In this document: positions 47,444 through 56,749 of the stretch, piece by piece
How positions within the stretch are numbered: position 1 is the first letter of the stretch
Layout of the letters: each line of letters starts with the position of its first letter
Assembly: GCA_022825505.1 (NCBI GenBank)
Contig: JAJDWR010000059.1
Location: 1-64,000, forward strand
Source of the DNA: Gammaproteobacteria bacterium
GTDB taxonomy: Bacteria > Pseudomonadota > Gammaproteobacteria > Steroidobacterales > Rariloculaceae
Direction of reading: 5' to 3'
Length of the DNA stretch: 64,000 nucleotides
Position numbers and translations under genes: made by a program
Notes under the pieces: model-generated
Told to the model about the DNA's origin: nothing
What the model saw: the letters and a program-made list of their open reading frames with translations, nothing else
Databases searched by the model: none

Positions 47444-48934
47444 TTAATCCGGCAATAGACGAACCATCGCATTCCGAAACTCAACACGGCTGTCGGAGCC
47501 CACGGACTCCAGTCCGATCGTGCCCCGGCGGAAACTGGCCGGTCCATCTACATCTGCAGGTTCGGTGAATTCGTTGACTGTCTCATCATTCACCTTGACC
47601 GTTACATTATTACCGTCAACCTTGATGTAGTAGCTGAACCATTCGTTATCGCCGTGTGGGGCAGTCTCCACTTCGCTTGCCCCAACCAGGCTGCCGGTCA
47701 TGCTCTCACCGGCGCGGCTGGCGTTAATCTGAGCTTCATAACCAGAGGCAGGAGGTCCTTCCTCTTCGTATTTCGTATGAAAATAGACCCCTGAAGCTGA
47801 CCCTGGATGGGTATAGACATCAACCTTGAATTCAAAATTCTTGAAATATCCGCCAGCGATCCAACCGTCATAGAACAGATTTCTTTGATCTCCCTCGACA
47901 ATCAGGGTGTCGCCATCAAATCGGAACGATTCACCGACCGACGCATTATCCATGGTCGGCCAGACCATTTCTTCATCCAGTCGGCCATACCAGTTAGCAG
48001 ACGTCCAATCCACGACACCGCCGCTTTCAATCCAACCGTTTAGCGTACCATCCCAGAGAGAGATCCACCCGAGTCCACGTTCTCCTTCATACCCCGGGGC
48101 CGGCGAACCATCTTCTTCAAGTTTTCCTGCCGCCCAGAGCACACCCGATGCAACAAGATTCAAATTCACGTCCGAGCCCATCGAATCATTATGATGCCCC
48201 AGTGAACTGGCGAAAACCCGAACGCCCTCGTGTTCGTGTATCCAGGCTGTTTCAGTATAGGCGTGTGTCTCCACCGAATAGGCGTGAGACAACGGAGTGG
48301 CATTGTCATGTAAATCAATGATCAGATATAACTCGCCTGAAGGCGTCCGCCAGGAAGGAGGATAGTTCGTCATGATCGGGTGATGCGGCTCCAGAACCTC
48401 GATCGTGTAGGGAGAGGTATTGGGATGATTTTCTTTCTCGTGGGCGTATGAAACAGCACCGGTAAAGTCCCACCAGGCATCCGCTCCATCGCCCTCTGCA
48501 TATTGATAGAGATGGATGGGGCAGTGAAGCATAACGGCAGGTAGTTGATGCTCGACGTGTTCGGCGATGATTCCCTTTACGTAGGCTTCATCTTTTACTT
48601 GAAGATTACAGTGATTGTAGATGACAACGTCGAACTCCGCCGCCCAGTCTTCCTCCAAATGGCGGGAGAAATGGAAATCGGTTGACTCCATCGTAAGCGT
48701 ATCCGCACCTTCATAGTCCGTTGTAATTTCGACGTTCGAAAGACGCTCCAACAGTCCCTCTCTAATCTGGTCCTTTTGCGTATTATAATCGTGCCAGGGA
48801 CCCCCGCCGGTAATCATCAAGATTTGCAATGGATCTGTGTCCTGCGCCCCGGCGTATTGAGGTAGGCTGCCAAATACAACCAACGCCAAAATCGAAAGGA
48901 GTATTTTCTTTAACATATTTGTAATTGTATTCAC
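47444..48934 (-). CDS. secreted ThuA-DUF1080 fusion protein, copy B
   Basis: Paralogue of the adjacent protein, 496 residues with signal peptide (ILLSILALVVFGSLPQYAGA). It has the same ThuA half (LQILMITGGGPWHDYNTQKD, YNHCNLQV) and DUF1080 half (FKVDVYTHPGSASGVYFHTK). The DUF1080 halves of A and B differ at 14 of about 131 aligned positions by eye, while the ThuA halves differ far more, so the C-terminal part has been kept uniform by recent duplication or conversion. Probably it acts in the periplasm on 3-keto-sugars, with the two copies differing in substrate through the ThuA domain; that last point is inference. Confidence 0.88.
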   Translation of the reverse strand: MNTITNMLKKILLSILALVVFGSLPQYAGAQDTDPLQILMITGGGPWHDYNTQKDQIREGLLERLSNVEITTDYEGADTLTMESTDFHFSRHLEEDWAAEFDVVIYNHCNLQVKDEAYVKGIIAEHVEHQLPAVMLHCPIHLYQYAEGDGADAWWDFTGAVSYAHEKENHPNTSPYTIEVLEPHHPIMTNYPPSWRTPSGELYLIIDLHDNATPLSHAYSVETHAYTETAWIHEHEGVRVFASSLGHHNDSMGSDVNLNLVASGVLWAAGKLEEDGSPAPGYEGERGLGWISLWDGTLNGWIESGGVVDWTSANWYGRLDEEMVWPTMDNASVGESFRFDGDTLIVEGDQRNLFYDGWIAGGYFKNFEFKVDVYTHPGSASGVYFHTKYEEEGPPASGYEAQINASRAGESMTGSLVGASEVETAPHGDNEWFSYYIKVDGNNVTVKVNDETVNEFTEPADVDGPASFRRGTIGLESVGSDSRVEFRNAMVRLLPD

Positions 48935-49041
48935 TTATTGGGCCCTCGATTTCTATCTCGTAGTTTGAGTCACATCATGAACCGGCCAGCGTACTTTGTT
49001 TGGCTCGACACAATAACCAACATTTGAGCATTCCGTTCAAT

Positions 49042-51303
49042 TTATTGAACTGCTGATTCCGGTAACGCAAATGCATGAACGCGCCTTCCAATATCCTGTG
49101 TTACAGGCGAACGATAACGACCGCCGCCGCCGCCTGCTACAATCACAACATATTGTCTTCCATCAATTTCGTAAGTGGAGGGAGTCGAAAAGCCAGGTGA
49201 ATCCATCTCGAATTCCCACAAAAGCACGCCGCTGGTTTTATCAAATGCTCTGAACCGGTTATCTTCTGTTGCTGCTATAAAGATCAAACCTCCTTGTGTA
49301 ACAGCCATTCCGCCAAAGTTCTCAGCACCGGTATTTCGAATCCCCATTTCTACCAATCCGGGATATTCTCCGAGTGGGACCGACCATAAAATGTCGCCTC
49401 TTGCAACATCTACCGCAACGAGTTTCCCCCATGGTGGTTGAATTGCATGATACCCCATATGGTCTGTGAAATATTCTAACTGGGGTACATACTGTGGGGT
49501 TGATGTGGACCAACTCAATTCGCCCTCTCCTCCACTCCACGTCAGGTTTTCGTCACTTAAATCGATATCGGATGTGGATGTTGCATCACCAGGTTCACTT
49601 TGAAGAAAGGCTACAACATTATCCAACTCATCTTCGTCAAAGGCTGGAAAGGCAGGCATCGCATTTACACCTTGTGAAATGACAGTTCTTAGTTCGTCAG
49701 CACTGAGCGTTGTATTATCGAGAGCAACAGCTATCCCTCCTTCTCGATCGGCACCATGACAAACCGCACAGGCTGCAAGATAAATTGTTCTCCCCTGGGC
49801 CGTCTCCGTCAAATCTGCGAATTGATCAGGATGTATGATGTCCAGCGTTAGTATAAATGGGAAGTCATTTACGTTTACGTAGGCAATATTTGTCTCCGGA
49901 TCGAAAGCCGGGCCGCCCCATTCGTTCCCTCCGTGAATTCCGGGTTGTACGATCGTTCCTTCTACACTTGGAGGTGTATACATCGGTCCGGCTCTCAGTC
50001 TTTTGAATTGCTCCAGTGCAGATGCGTGAGACTCGGGTGTGATGGTGGTCAAATCGGACTCATAAACTGCCGTTCTTACAAGTGGGTCAGGCTTTAAGGG
50101 CCATGGTTGAGTCGGATAAGGAACTTCACCGAGTGCCGCGTCTGTCGGTACCGGTTTTTCTACAATGGGAAATAGGGATTCTCCGGTATCCCGGTCAAAT
50201 ACAAATACCTTACCTTGTTTCCCTGTCTGAACGACCACATCTCGTTCTTCACCATCTTGCGTAATGGTAGCCAGCATCGGTGCAGGAGCGATATCATAAT
50301 CCCAAATATCGTGGTGCATCGTTTGAAAATACCATTGCAATTCCCCAGTCTCTGCATCGATGGCCAAAACGGAATTCGAGAAGAGGTTCATGCCAGGTCT
50401 CGCACCGCCACCTCCATGGATACCACCGGTGGCAGAACCCGTAGCGGCAAATACCCAGCCTCTTTCTTCATCAACGGTAAATCCACCCCATGAGTTGGCG
50501 CCCCCATAAATCATGTTATCTTCCCACTCCCAAGTCTCATACCCGGGCTGTCCTTCCAGGGGAATAGTGTGAAATCTCCATTCAAACTCCCCGGTTAACA
50601 CATTAAAGGATCTGATGTTACCAGGGGGATCTTCTCTTCCTTCGAAAACATTTGAATCCAAAATCAAATGGTCATCATAGATTACAGGAGGCGAGGTGTT
50701 CGTTATTTTATTTTCCAGCAGGTGAGCAGGCCAAACATGATTTTCCTTTAAATCAATATACCCGCCGTCACCGAACGACTCTATAAGAGTACCGTCGTCT
50801 GGGTTAATTGCCCAGACAATATCTTTCGTAAGATGGAAGAGCCTTGAGTTGTTGCCATTCTCATCTTCCCAATACACGGACCCTCTCATGATTCCACTGT
50901 CGAGATAATCTCCTCTGGAATGGTGTTCCGACAGATCAAACAGCCAGAGTTCTTCTCCGGTTGCTGCATCCAGGGCAACAAGATTTAATTCAGAATCAGC
51001 AAAATACATCACACCTTCAATAATAATCGGGTTGGATGACATCCCGGGCCGAACAAGATCCCTCGTATCGTAGGTCCACACTTCTTCCAATAACTGAACA
51101 TTTTCGACTGTAATCTGGCTTAGAGAAGAGTATCCAGTTCCTTCCTGATCGCCACGATAAGTAGCCCAGTCAACGAAATTATTCAGTCTGCTTTTTTGAC
51201 CTGCGGCACTTGTTTGGGCCAATGTATCATTATCCACCCAGCCGAATGCAATCAGTACAGAAAGGAAGGTCAGGGGAGAGAACAAATAGAGTTGTTTTTG
51301 CAT
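49042..51303 (-). CDS. PQQ-dependent dehydrogenase with cytochrome c inserted in the propeller
   Basis: Protein of 753 residues with signal sequence (LFSPLTFLSVLIAFGWV). The propeller begins WATYRGDQEGTGYSSLSQIT and ends IDGRQYVVIVAGGGGGRY. Between blades there is a small haem c domain: C512-A-V-C-H516, with a later methionine in AMPAFPAF as possible sixth ligand. After it the propeller resumes (GKLVAVDVARGDILW). An internal electron acceptor is thus built in, unlike the enzyme at 29-31 kb. The gene is clearly AT-richer than the flanking chromosome. It should oxidise sugars or alcohols in the periplasm. Confidence 0.88.
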   Translation of the reverse strand: MQKQLYLFSPLTFLSVLIAFGWVDNDTLAQTSAAGQKSRLNNFVDWATYRGDQEGTGYSSLSQITVENVQLLEEVWTYDTRDLVRPGMSSNPIIIEGVMYFADSELNLVALDAATGEELWLFDLSEHHSRGDYLDSGIMRGSVYWEDENGNNSRLFHLTKDIVWAINPDDGTLIESFGDGGYIDLKENHVWPAHLLENKITNTSPPVIYDDHLILDSNVFEGREDPPGNIRSFNVLTGEFEWRFHTIPLEGQPGYETWEWEDNMIYGGANSWGGFTVDEERGWVFAATGSATGGIHGGGGARPGMNLFSNSVLAIDAETGELQWYFQTMHHDIWDYDIAPAPMLATITQDGEERDVVVQTGKQGKVFVFDRDTGESLFPIVEKPVPTDAALGEVPYPTQPWPLKPDPLVRTAVYESDLTTITPESHASALEQFKRLRAGPMYTPPSVEGTIVQPGIHGGNEWGGPAFDPETNIAYVNVNDFPFILTLDIIHPDQFADLTETAQGRTIYLAACAVCHGADREGGIAVALDNTTLSADELRTVISQGVNAMPAFPAFDEDELDNVVAFLQSEPGDATSTSDIDLSDENLTWSGGEGELSWSTSTPQYVPQLEYFTDHMGYHAIQPPWGKLVAVDVARGDILWSVPLGEYPGLVEMGIRNTGAENFGGMAVTQGGLIFIAATEDNRFRAFDKTSGVLLWEFEMDSPGFSTPSTYEIDGRQYVVIVAGGGGGRYRSPVTQDIGRRVHAFALPESAVQ

Positions 51304-51355
51304 CAGTTCGTGGCCTCGTTCCGTTTATATTCGAATAACAGGTAAATTTATTTTC

Positions 51356-52480
51356 CTATGTTTCTGATAGTGTGAAGTCAGGTAGTCGTTTAATGACTCC
51401 ACCTTCCATAGCTGACTCATGGGCGAGCAAGCCAACACATGTCCAGTTTGCAGATTGGACCGCATTAGGGTAGGGATCACGATCGTTAACAACAGAGTCG
51501 ACAAACTCATGTACCAAGTGCGGATGAGAACCTCCGTGGCCAGCGCCCTGGATAAAGGACAGGTGAGCATGTTCATCCGCATCATACACGCCTTCCAGAG
51601 TAAACTCGCGAATCTCTTCCGGTAGCAGATGCCCATAATCCGGCACCTTGACACGTTCGGGTATTTCCGGTTCGGGTTTCTTTGCCGTATGAAGAACCGG
51701 ATCCTCCCCTTCGATAAGCGGCCATTCAAAGGACTTTTTGGATCCGTAAGCATCGAAGCTTTCTCGATATTGACGTGACGTATCAAACAATGAACGATGA
51801 ATATGAGCGGTCAAGTCAGAGTTCTTCAACTTAATATGGCAGGTTTCAACCGCAAAGGGAGAACCTGATTTTTCGATGAGGTCATCGCTGATTGTTCCCG
51901 ACCCAAAACACGATACATATTCTGCTTCTTTGTCAGTAAGTCCAAGAACGGGGCTGACAACATGAGTTGCGTAGTGCATCGGTTTCATGTACTGCCAATA
52001 GTCGGGCCACCCCTCCATATCCTGGGGATGACTGGCTTGCAAATATTGAATTTTCCCCAATTCCCCTTTTTCGTAAAGCTCCTTTACAAACAGATATTCG
52101 CGGCTGTACACAACCGTCTCCGCCATCGTATATGTTAGTCCCGTCTCCGCGACCGTTTCTACAATTTCCCTGCAATCCTCAATACTTGTTGCCATCGGCA
52201 CGGTACATGCAACATGCTTGCCCGCACGCAGAGCCATTAGCGTGTGTTCCGCATGGAGCTGAATGGGTGTATTTATGTGCACGGCATCAATCCCTGGATC
52301 TTCCAGAAGCTTTTCATACGAGCGATAACGTTGACCTGGATCGATGTTGAAAGCATCGCCTACTTTATTAAGATCCGATTCCGAACGCTGGCAGATTGCA
52401 TACATATTCGCATGAGGGTGCTTTTGATATATCGGAATGAACTCAGCTCCAAATCCTAGACCTACAATTGCGATATTCAC
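51356..52480 (-). CDS. Gfo/Idh/MocA-family protein lacking the catalytic lysine motif
   Basis: Protein of 374 residues with a Rossmann start MNIAIVGLGFGAEFIPIYQK and the family layout (AVHINTPIQLHAEHTLMALR). The usual E-K-P catalytic motif is replaced: C92-T-V-P95, so lysine is valine 94. The C-terminal domain has the conserved helix (AGHGGSHPHLVHEFVDSVVN) with histidines, plausibly a metal site. Such members occur in 3-keto-glycoside loci. Because the lysine is absent, classical hydride-transfer chemistry is doubtful. There is no signal peptide. It is AT-rich like its neighbour and transcribed in the same direction, upstream of the PQQ gene. Confidence 0.83.
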   Translation of the reverse strand: MNIAIVGLGFGAEFIPIYQKHPHANMYAICQRSESDLNKVGDAFNIDPGQRYRSYEKLLEDPGIDAVHINTPIQLHAEHTLMALRAGKHVACTVPMATSIEDCREIVETVAETGLTYTMAETVVYSREYLFVKELYEKGELGKIQYLQASHPQDMEGWPDYWQYMKPMHYATHVVSPVLGLTDKEAEYVSCFGSGTISDDLIEKSGSPFAVETCHIKLKNSDLTAHIHRSLFDTSRQYRESFDAYGSKKSFEWPLIEGEDPVLHTAKKPEPEIPERVKVPDYGHLLPEEIREFTLEGVYDADEHAHLSFIQGAGHGGSHPHLVHEFVDSVVNDRDPYPNAVQSANWTCVGLLAHESAMEGGVIKRLPDFTLSET

Positions 52481-52510
52481 TTTACGTTCTCCATGTCCGG
52501 TAAGCGCCGA

Positions 52511-52678
52511 TCAAAACATTATCGTGTCAGCACGCTGATTTCGCATGACGAATTGATTAAGCGCTGCCTTCCAACCGCGAATCGGCCGGTTCCATTTCTT
52601 CAAGGCGTTCCGCAGGGCGAGATACAAAATCTTCTGGATCGGTTCGTCGTTCGTAAACGCGCCGCGATTCTTTAGCAC
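52511..52678 (-). pseudogene. C-terminal remnant of an IS256-family transposase
   Basis: The minus strand reads VLKNRGAFTNDEPIQKILYL then ALRNALKKWNRPIRGWKAAL, ending NQFVMRN...MF. This matches the C-terminal block of IS256-type transposases (KNRGxFP..., LRNxxKKW, I-x-x-WKAALNQF). Upstream DNA on the same strand no longer matches. Only about 55 codons are left, so the element is dead. It marks the right boundary of the AT-rich block. Confidence 0.75.
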
Positions 52679-52708
52679 CTTATCTAGTGCTCGTCCCAGA
52701 AACGAGCA

Positions 52709-52739
52709 GTACCCACCGACACGACATGCCGGTGGGTAC
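52709..52739 (-). terminator. hairpin downstream of the TonB-dependent receptor gene
   Basis: GTACCCACCG (52709-52718) pairs with CGGTGGGTAC (52730-52739), a perfect 10-bp stem with an 11-base loop, 38 bases past the receptor stop. No T-run follows. A second hairpin, GCTCGT/ACGAGC, lies at 52689-52707. It may be a factor-independent terminator of weak type or the end of a mobile element. Confidence 0.4.
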
Positions 52740-52776
52740 CCAGATACCTGCTCCTGCTTCTGGTTCTTGCCGACTT

Positions 52777-55700
52777 CTACCTCGCGAAGACGTACCGCGC
52801 ACCCAGGTAGAGGCGCATGTCGCCTTCCTGGAAGGACTGGAATTGTTGATCCGTGCGGCCGCGGAAGACGATAGGTTCGTCCAACAGGTTGATGCCCTCA
52901 AGGAAAATCGTCAGATTATCGGTGGGCGCATAGCTGGCGCTGAAGTCAAGCTGCGAGAACTCGTCGACAAACCGCGGAATGCGTTGGCTGACGTTGGTGT
53001 TGGCCAGAAATTCACCGCGGTTGTTGTAGTGCAAACGCACACTGAACCTTTCGTTCTCGTAGAAGCCCATGAGATTCCACGAGTCCGACAAGCCCGTCAG
53101 GGCAAACTGGTCCTCGGTGTGCGGGTTGGCGAGCACATCGTAGCCGATGTCACCGTCGACAAAGGTCGAGTTGGCCTGGAAGCCGAAGCCGTTTAGGTTG
53201 CCGGTGAAGAAGTGCACCCAGTTCAATTCCAGGCCCTGGATATTGGCGCTCGCCTGGTTTGTGGGCTGCTGAACGACAAAGTTCATCAATGGATCGTTCG
53301 AGTTGGGCTCGATATCACACGCGGTGGCGATGTCGGACGACAGCGCGGCGCCCCCATCATCATCGGGGTCGATGAATCCCATGGAGCCGGATCCAGCGAC
53401 AGTATTCCCTGCATTTGGCCCCGCCTGAAAAACTACATTTTCAAGGCACGCATCATTATCGATGAGCGCGGTCATGGTGAAGAGGTTCGTCTCGGTCAGC
53501 CCAGCTGAAGTACCATCTGCTTTGGTATGAGCATTCAATGCGTCGATGGCCTGGCCCAGGCGGGTACCCGGGGCTCCGTTGGTGACATCGCGCAGGCCGA
53601 ACAGGTTTGTCGTTACCTGCTCGTTGCCGATAAAGTTCTTCACCGACTTGTCGAAAAAGGCAACCGTAAAGGCGCTGCCCTCGCCGTAGTACCACTCCAG
53701 CGACAGGTCGAAGTTGTCGGACTCCAGCGGCTCCAGTTGCGCGTTGCCCCTGCTGCCGGTGGCGACGCCGCCCAGGTACGTCGCCGTGCTCGGATTACCG
53801 GCATTGGTGGTGACGAACATGTTGTTATACGGCGCGCGCGCGATGGTGGTGCTGAACGAGGCGCGCGCTTTCAGGTTGTCGTTGACATCCACCGAGAAAT
53901 CGAGGCTCGGCAGCAAGTTGTCATAATCGAACGTCTGCGACACCGCCTGCACGTCCGAGCTGAACACCGTGGCGAGGTCATTGTCCGATGTCCATTTCTT
54001 GAACATGGGAACCGACTGCAGTGTTACGGATTCGACGTCCGTCTGCTCCCAGCGCAGGCCGACCACGACCTGCATCGGCCTGCCGCCGACTTCGCCATCC
54101 AGAACGCCCTCGCCGTAAAGCGACACTACGTCCTCGGTGATGACGTTGTCGGCGATGCTTACCGTGGATCGGTTGTTGTAGTCGTATTGTGCCCCGCCGC
54201 CGTTGACGAAGCCGTCAAAGGCCTCCGCCACCGCCAACGGATCGATAAAGAACGCTTCCTGGCCCACAAGTCGCAGACTGGCGCCCGGGGCCACCGTTCC
54301 GCCGGCGGCGGTGAAATCCCGGACCAGTTCGTCCGCCGTCAGAAACTGATTGTTGTGATCCTCAAACTGGCAGCTTATGCATACGTCTTCAATGACTTCT
54401 TCCCCCATCAGCGTCGCGATATCGCCGATGAAGCCGGTGTTCCAGCCGCCGATTTCGTCCCGGTAGCGCTCGTAGACCGAGTGCATTTCGTGGCTGACAA
54501 AGCCCGCGCCGAAATTGGCCGTGACCGGACCACCGTTGTCGAAGGCGACTGCCATCTTGGCCTGGTCGATGACGGTATCCTGGGTGCCAAATTCCTGAAT
54601 GATGTACTGGAGCCCGAGATCCGACTTTTCGAAGATTCCATTCGCATTACCGCCGGGGAAGGTAACCTCCCGGCCGCCGACCATGGTTGTGCTGGGGCCA
54701 GAGCCGTCCGCAATGGCCTGGGCGACGTTGGGTATCTCAGTGCGGTAGTCCACGATGTGGGCGGCGACAGCCTGACCGCCGAGGGAGGTTCCTTCAATGA
54801 GGGCGCCACTCGGGTGATTGCCCTTGGCGACCGCATTGCCATGGGCCGCGTCGAAGTTCAACGTCAGCGAGTCGTTGAGCTGATAGTCGATGTTGAGGCC
54901 GAACGAACTCAACTCGTCCCGCATCGCGAACAAGCTGTTCCGGAAAGGCAGCTCCTTGCCCGCCTGGCTGAAGTCGCTGCCGCCGCCGGACACGAGCGGC
55001 TCGGACAAAAAGTCCGGCTGACTGAGGACAGGGTTGCCATTGAAGGCGACAAAGTCGAACTGGCGGACCCAGAAGGGTAGATCCGAAGCACTCTTTGCAA
55101 ACTGATCGTTCCGTGCGAACAGGCTATCCGCGGTAACGGTCATGCGGTCCGAAGGCGCCCACTGCAGGGTCAGCGCAGCGTTGGTGCGCTCGCGCGAACT
55201 CTCGCTGAATGCGAGGGCCGCAGAATGCGGGAAGCCGGCCAGTTGATCCGGGCCGGGTGGGTTGACCAGGTTGGCGTTGGCGAAGGCGGGGATGTTCGGA
55301 TTGAAGGGAAACTGCCAGACGATTCCGCGCCCGCTGTTGTGCAACGCTGTGCGATTCGAGAATTCGCGCTCCTGGACGGAACCGAAGGCGGACAAGCCGA
55401 AGGTGCCCTCATCGTTCGTCCAGTTGCCCAGACCGCTTATCTCCGGCGTCGTGCCACCGCCGGAGTCAGAGAGGGCTTTTGCGCCAATGGAAAACTGGTT
55501 GGCCGATTCCAGGGGCTGAATGGTTTCGATATTGATCGTGCCGCCAAGACCGCCGGAGGGCACCCCGGCCCGGCCCGATTTGTACACCTGCAGACCCGAT
55601 ACTCCCTCGGACGCGAGGTTCGAGAAGTCGAAGGAGCGCGAATCGCCGGTTCTGATGTTGGCGTTGATGCCGAAGAAGACGCCCCGGGCGTCGGCCGCGG

Positions 55701-56067
55701 GCATCTGCCGGCCGTTCAGGGTCACGATGTTGAAGTCGCCACTGAAGCCGCGAATCGTGACCTCTGAACCCTCGCCCTCAACGCGGTTGATGGACACACC
55801 GGTAACGCGCTGCAGCGACTCCGCCAGGTTGGTGTCGGGGAACTTGCCGATATCTTCGGCGGAAATGGCGTCCACAACGCCTGAAGACTCACGCTTGACG
55901 TCCATGGCCGCCAGCAAACTGCCGCGAATACCGGTGACCACGACCTCCTCGAGGCCCTCACCGGCCTGCTGCGCACTCGCCTGGCCGGCCATGATGGACA
56001 AAGCTGCCGATACGGCGGTAGCCAATTTGGTTTTCTGCATTGTTGTTTTGGTTTCAACCATCTTCAT
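52777..56067 (-). CDS. TonB-dependent receptor, TIGR01782-like
   Basis: Outer-membrane receptor of 1096 residues. Start is ATG 56067, or 56061 with GAAGGG at better spacing. There is a signal peptide up to IMAGQASAQQAG. The TonB box/plug start is LEEVVVTGIRGSLLAAMDVK. Plug motifs are VVDAISAEDIGKFPDTNLAE and LQRVTGVSINRVEGEGSEVT. A large 22-strand barrel follows, with the last strand near MRLYLGARYVFAR. It belongs to the large subfamily found with tryptophan halogenases in Caulobacter, Xanthomonas and marine gammaproteobacteria, which is exactly its context here. The ligand is likely a carbohydrate; not determinable from sequence. Confidence 0.93.
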   Translation of the reverse strand: MKMVETKTTMQKTKLATAVSAALSIMAGQASAQQAGEGLEEVVVTGIRGSLLAAMDVKRESSGVVDAISAEDIGKFPDTNLAESLQRVTGVSINRVEGEGSEVTIRGFSGDFNIVTLNGRQMPAADARGVFFGINANIRTGDSRSFDFSNLASEGVSGLQVYKSGRAGVPSGGLGGTINIETIQPLESANQFSIGAKALSDSGGGTTPEISGLGNWTNDEGTFGLSAFGSVQEREFSNRTALHNSGRGIVWQFPFNPNIPAFANANLVNPPGPDQLAGFPHSAALAFSESSRERTNAALTLQWAPSDRMTVTADSLFARNDQFAKSASDLPFWVRQFDFVAFNGNPVLSQPDFLSEPLVSGGGSDFSQAGKELPFRNSLFAMRDELSSFGLNIDYQLNDSLTLNFDAAHGNAVAKGNHPSGALIEGTSLGGQAVAAHIVDYRTEIPNVAQAIADGSGPSTTMVGGREVTFPGGNANGIFEKSDLGLQYIIQEFGTQDTVIDQAKMAVAFDNGGPVTANFGAGFVSHEMHSVYERYRDEIGGWNTGFIGDIATLMGEEVIEDVCISCQFEDHNNQFLTADELVRDFTAAGGTVAPGASLRLVGQEAFFIDPLAVAEAFDGFVNGGGAQYDYNNRSTVSIADNVITEDVVSLYGEGVLDGEVGGRPMQVVVGLRWEQTDVESVTLQSVPMFKKWTSDNDLATVFSSDVQAVSQTFDYDNLLPSLDFSVDVNDNLKARASFSTTIARAPYNNMFVTTNAGNPSTATYLGGVATGSRGNAQLEPLESDNFDLSLEWYYGEGSAFTVAFFDKSVKNFIGNEQVTTNLFGLRDVTNGAPGTRLGQAIDALNAHTKADGTSAGLTETNLFTMTALIDNDACLENVVFQAGPNAGNTVAGSGSMGFIDPDDDGGAALSSDIATACDIEPNSNDPLMNFVVQQPTNQASANIQGLELNWVHFFTGNLNGFGFQANSTFVDGDIGYDVLANPHTEDQFALTGLSDSWNLMGFYENERFSVRLHYNNRGEFLANTNVSQRIPRFVDEFSQLDFSASYAPTDNLTIFLEGINLLDEPIVFRGRTDQQFQSFQEGDMRLYLGARYVFAR

Positions 56068-56295
56068 TACCCTTCATTACCTCTAGCCATAGTCTCAGTA
56101 CGCCCGATGCACGCGCCAGCATGATCAAGGCGACATCTAACGGGCGAATTTAGCACACTTCCCCTTGGTCAGAAAAGCCTTGAATCGCCGAAACCCGCAA
56201 AAAATAGTTTGTAGCAAATGCGCAACATTAGCGGCCCTGCGAGCCGTCCCCCCGCGCCACGTGCGCCCCCCTGCCCGCGTGATATGCTCGCTTCG

Positions 56296-56595
56296 GTGGA
56301 GGAGAAAATTCGCGTAGTCGTCGCCGGCGGCGGAACGGCTGGTTGGTTGACGGCCTACAGCCTGGTCACGCGGCTGGGTAACCTGCTCGAAATCACGCTG
56401 GTCAAATCCGACCAGATCGGAACCGTGGGTGTGGACGAGGCGACCGTTGCCACCATCTGCAATTTTCACCATATCTTTAAAGTCGACGAGCGCGAGTTCA
56501 TGCGCGCAACCCAGGCAACGTTCAAGCTCGGCATTGTCTTTGACAACTGGGGGTCGCCGCACGACCGGGCAAGTGAAGGACCGGCGCGGAACTGA
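56296..56595 (+). pseudogene. 5' fragment of a tryptophan halogenase gene
   Basis: The first 86 codons repeat the intact halogenase at 59582 with about 16 differences in 258 bases, starting from GTG 56296 in place of ATG. Homology ends near 56554 and the rest (to the stop at 56595) is unrelated. Changes include G-E-A to D-E-A and P-T-I-R to A-T-I-C within the conserved segment after the flavin-binding start. This is a truncated duplicate; a functional product is unlikely. It lies divergent from the TonB receptor. Confidence 0.85.
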
Positions 56596-56749
56596 GTGGC
56601 ACTGAACGAAGCGAGCGGTTTAGGCGTAGGGCCACCCCCTTTATCACAGCACGACGGCACACGACGCCCTCGGGCAGCCGGACAAGATCCGGGCTTGGCG
56701 GGAGTTGCGGGACATCGAGCCGAAGTGCCAAGCCGATCCGTTTCGAGGC

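Noticed and set aside
53527..55080. 517-codon open frame antisense to the TonB receptor
   Set aside because: It is a shadow of the high-GC receptor gene; composition is arginine/valine-rich with no domain, and the receptor on the other strand is clearly real.
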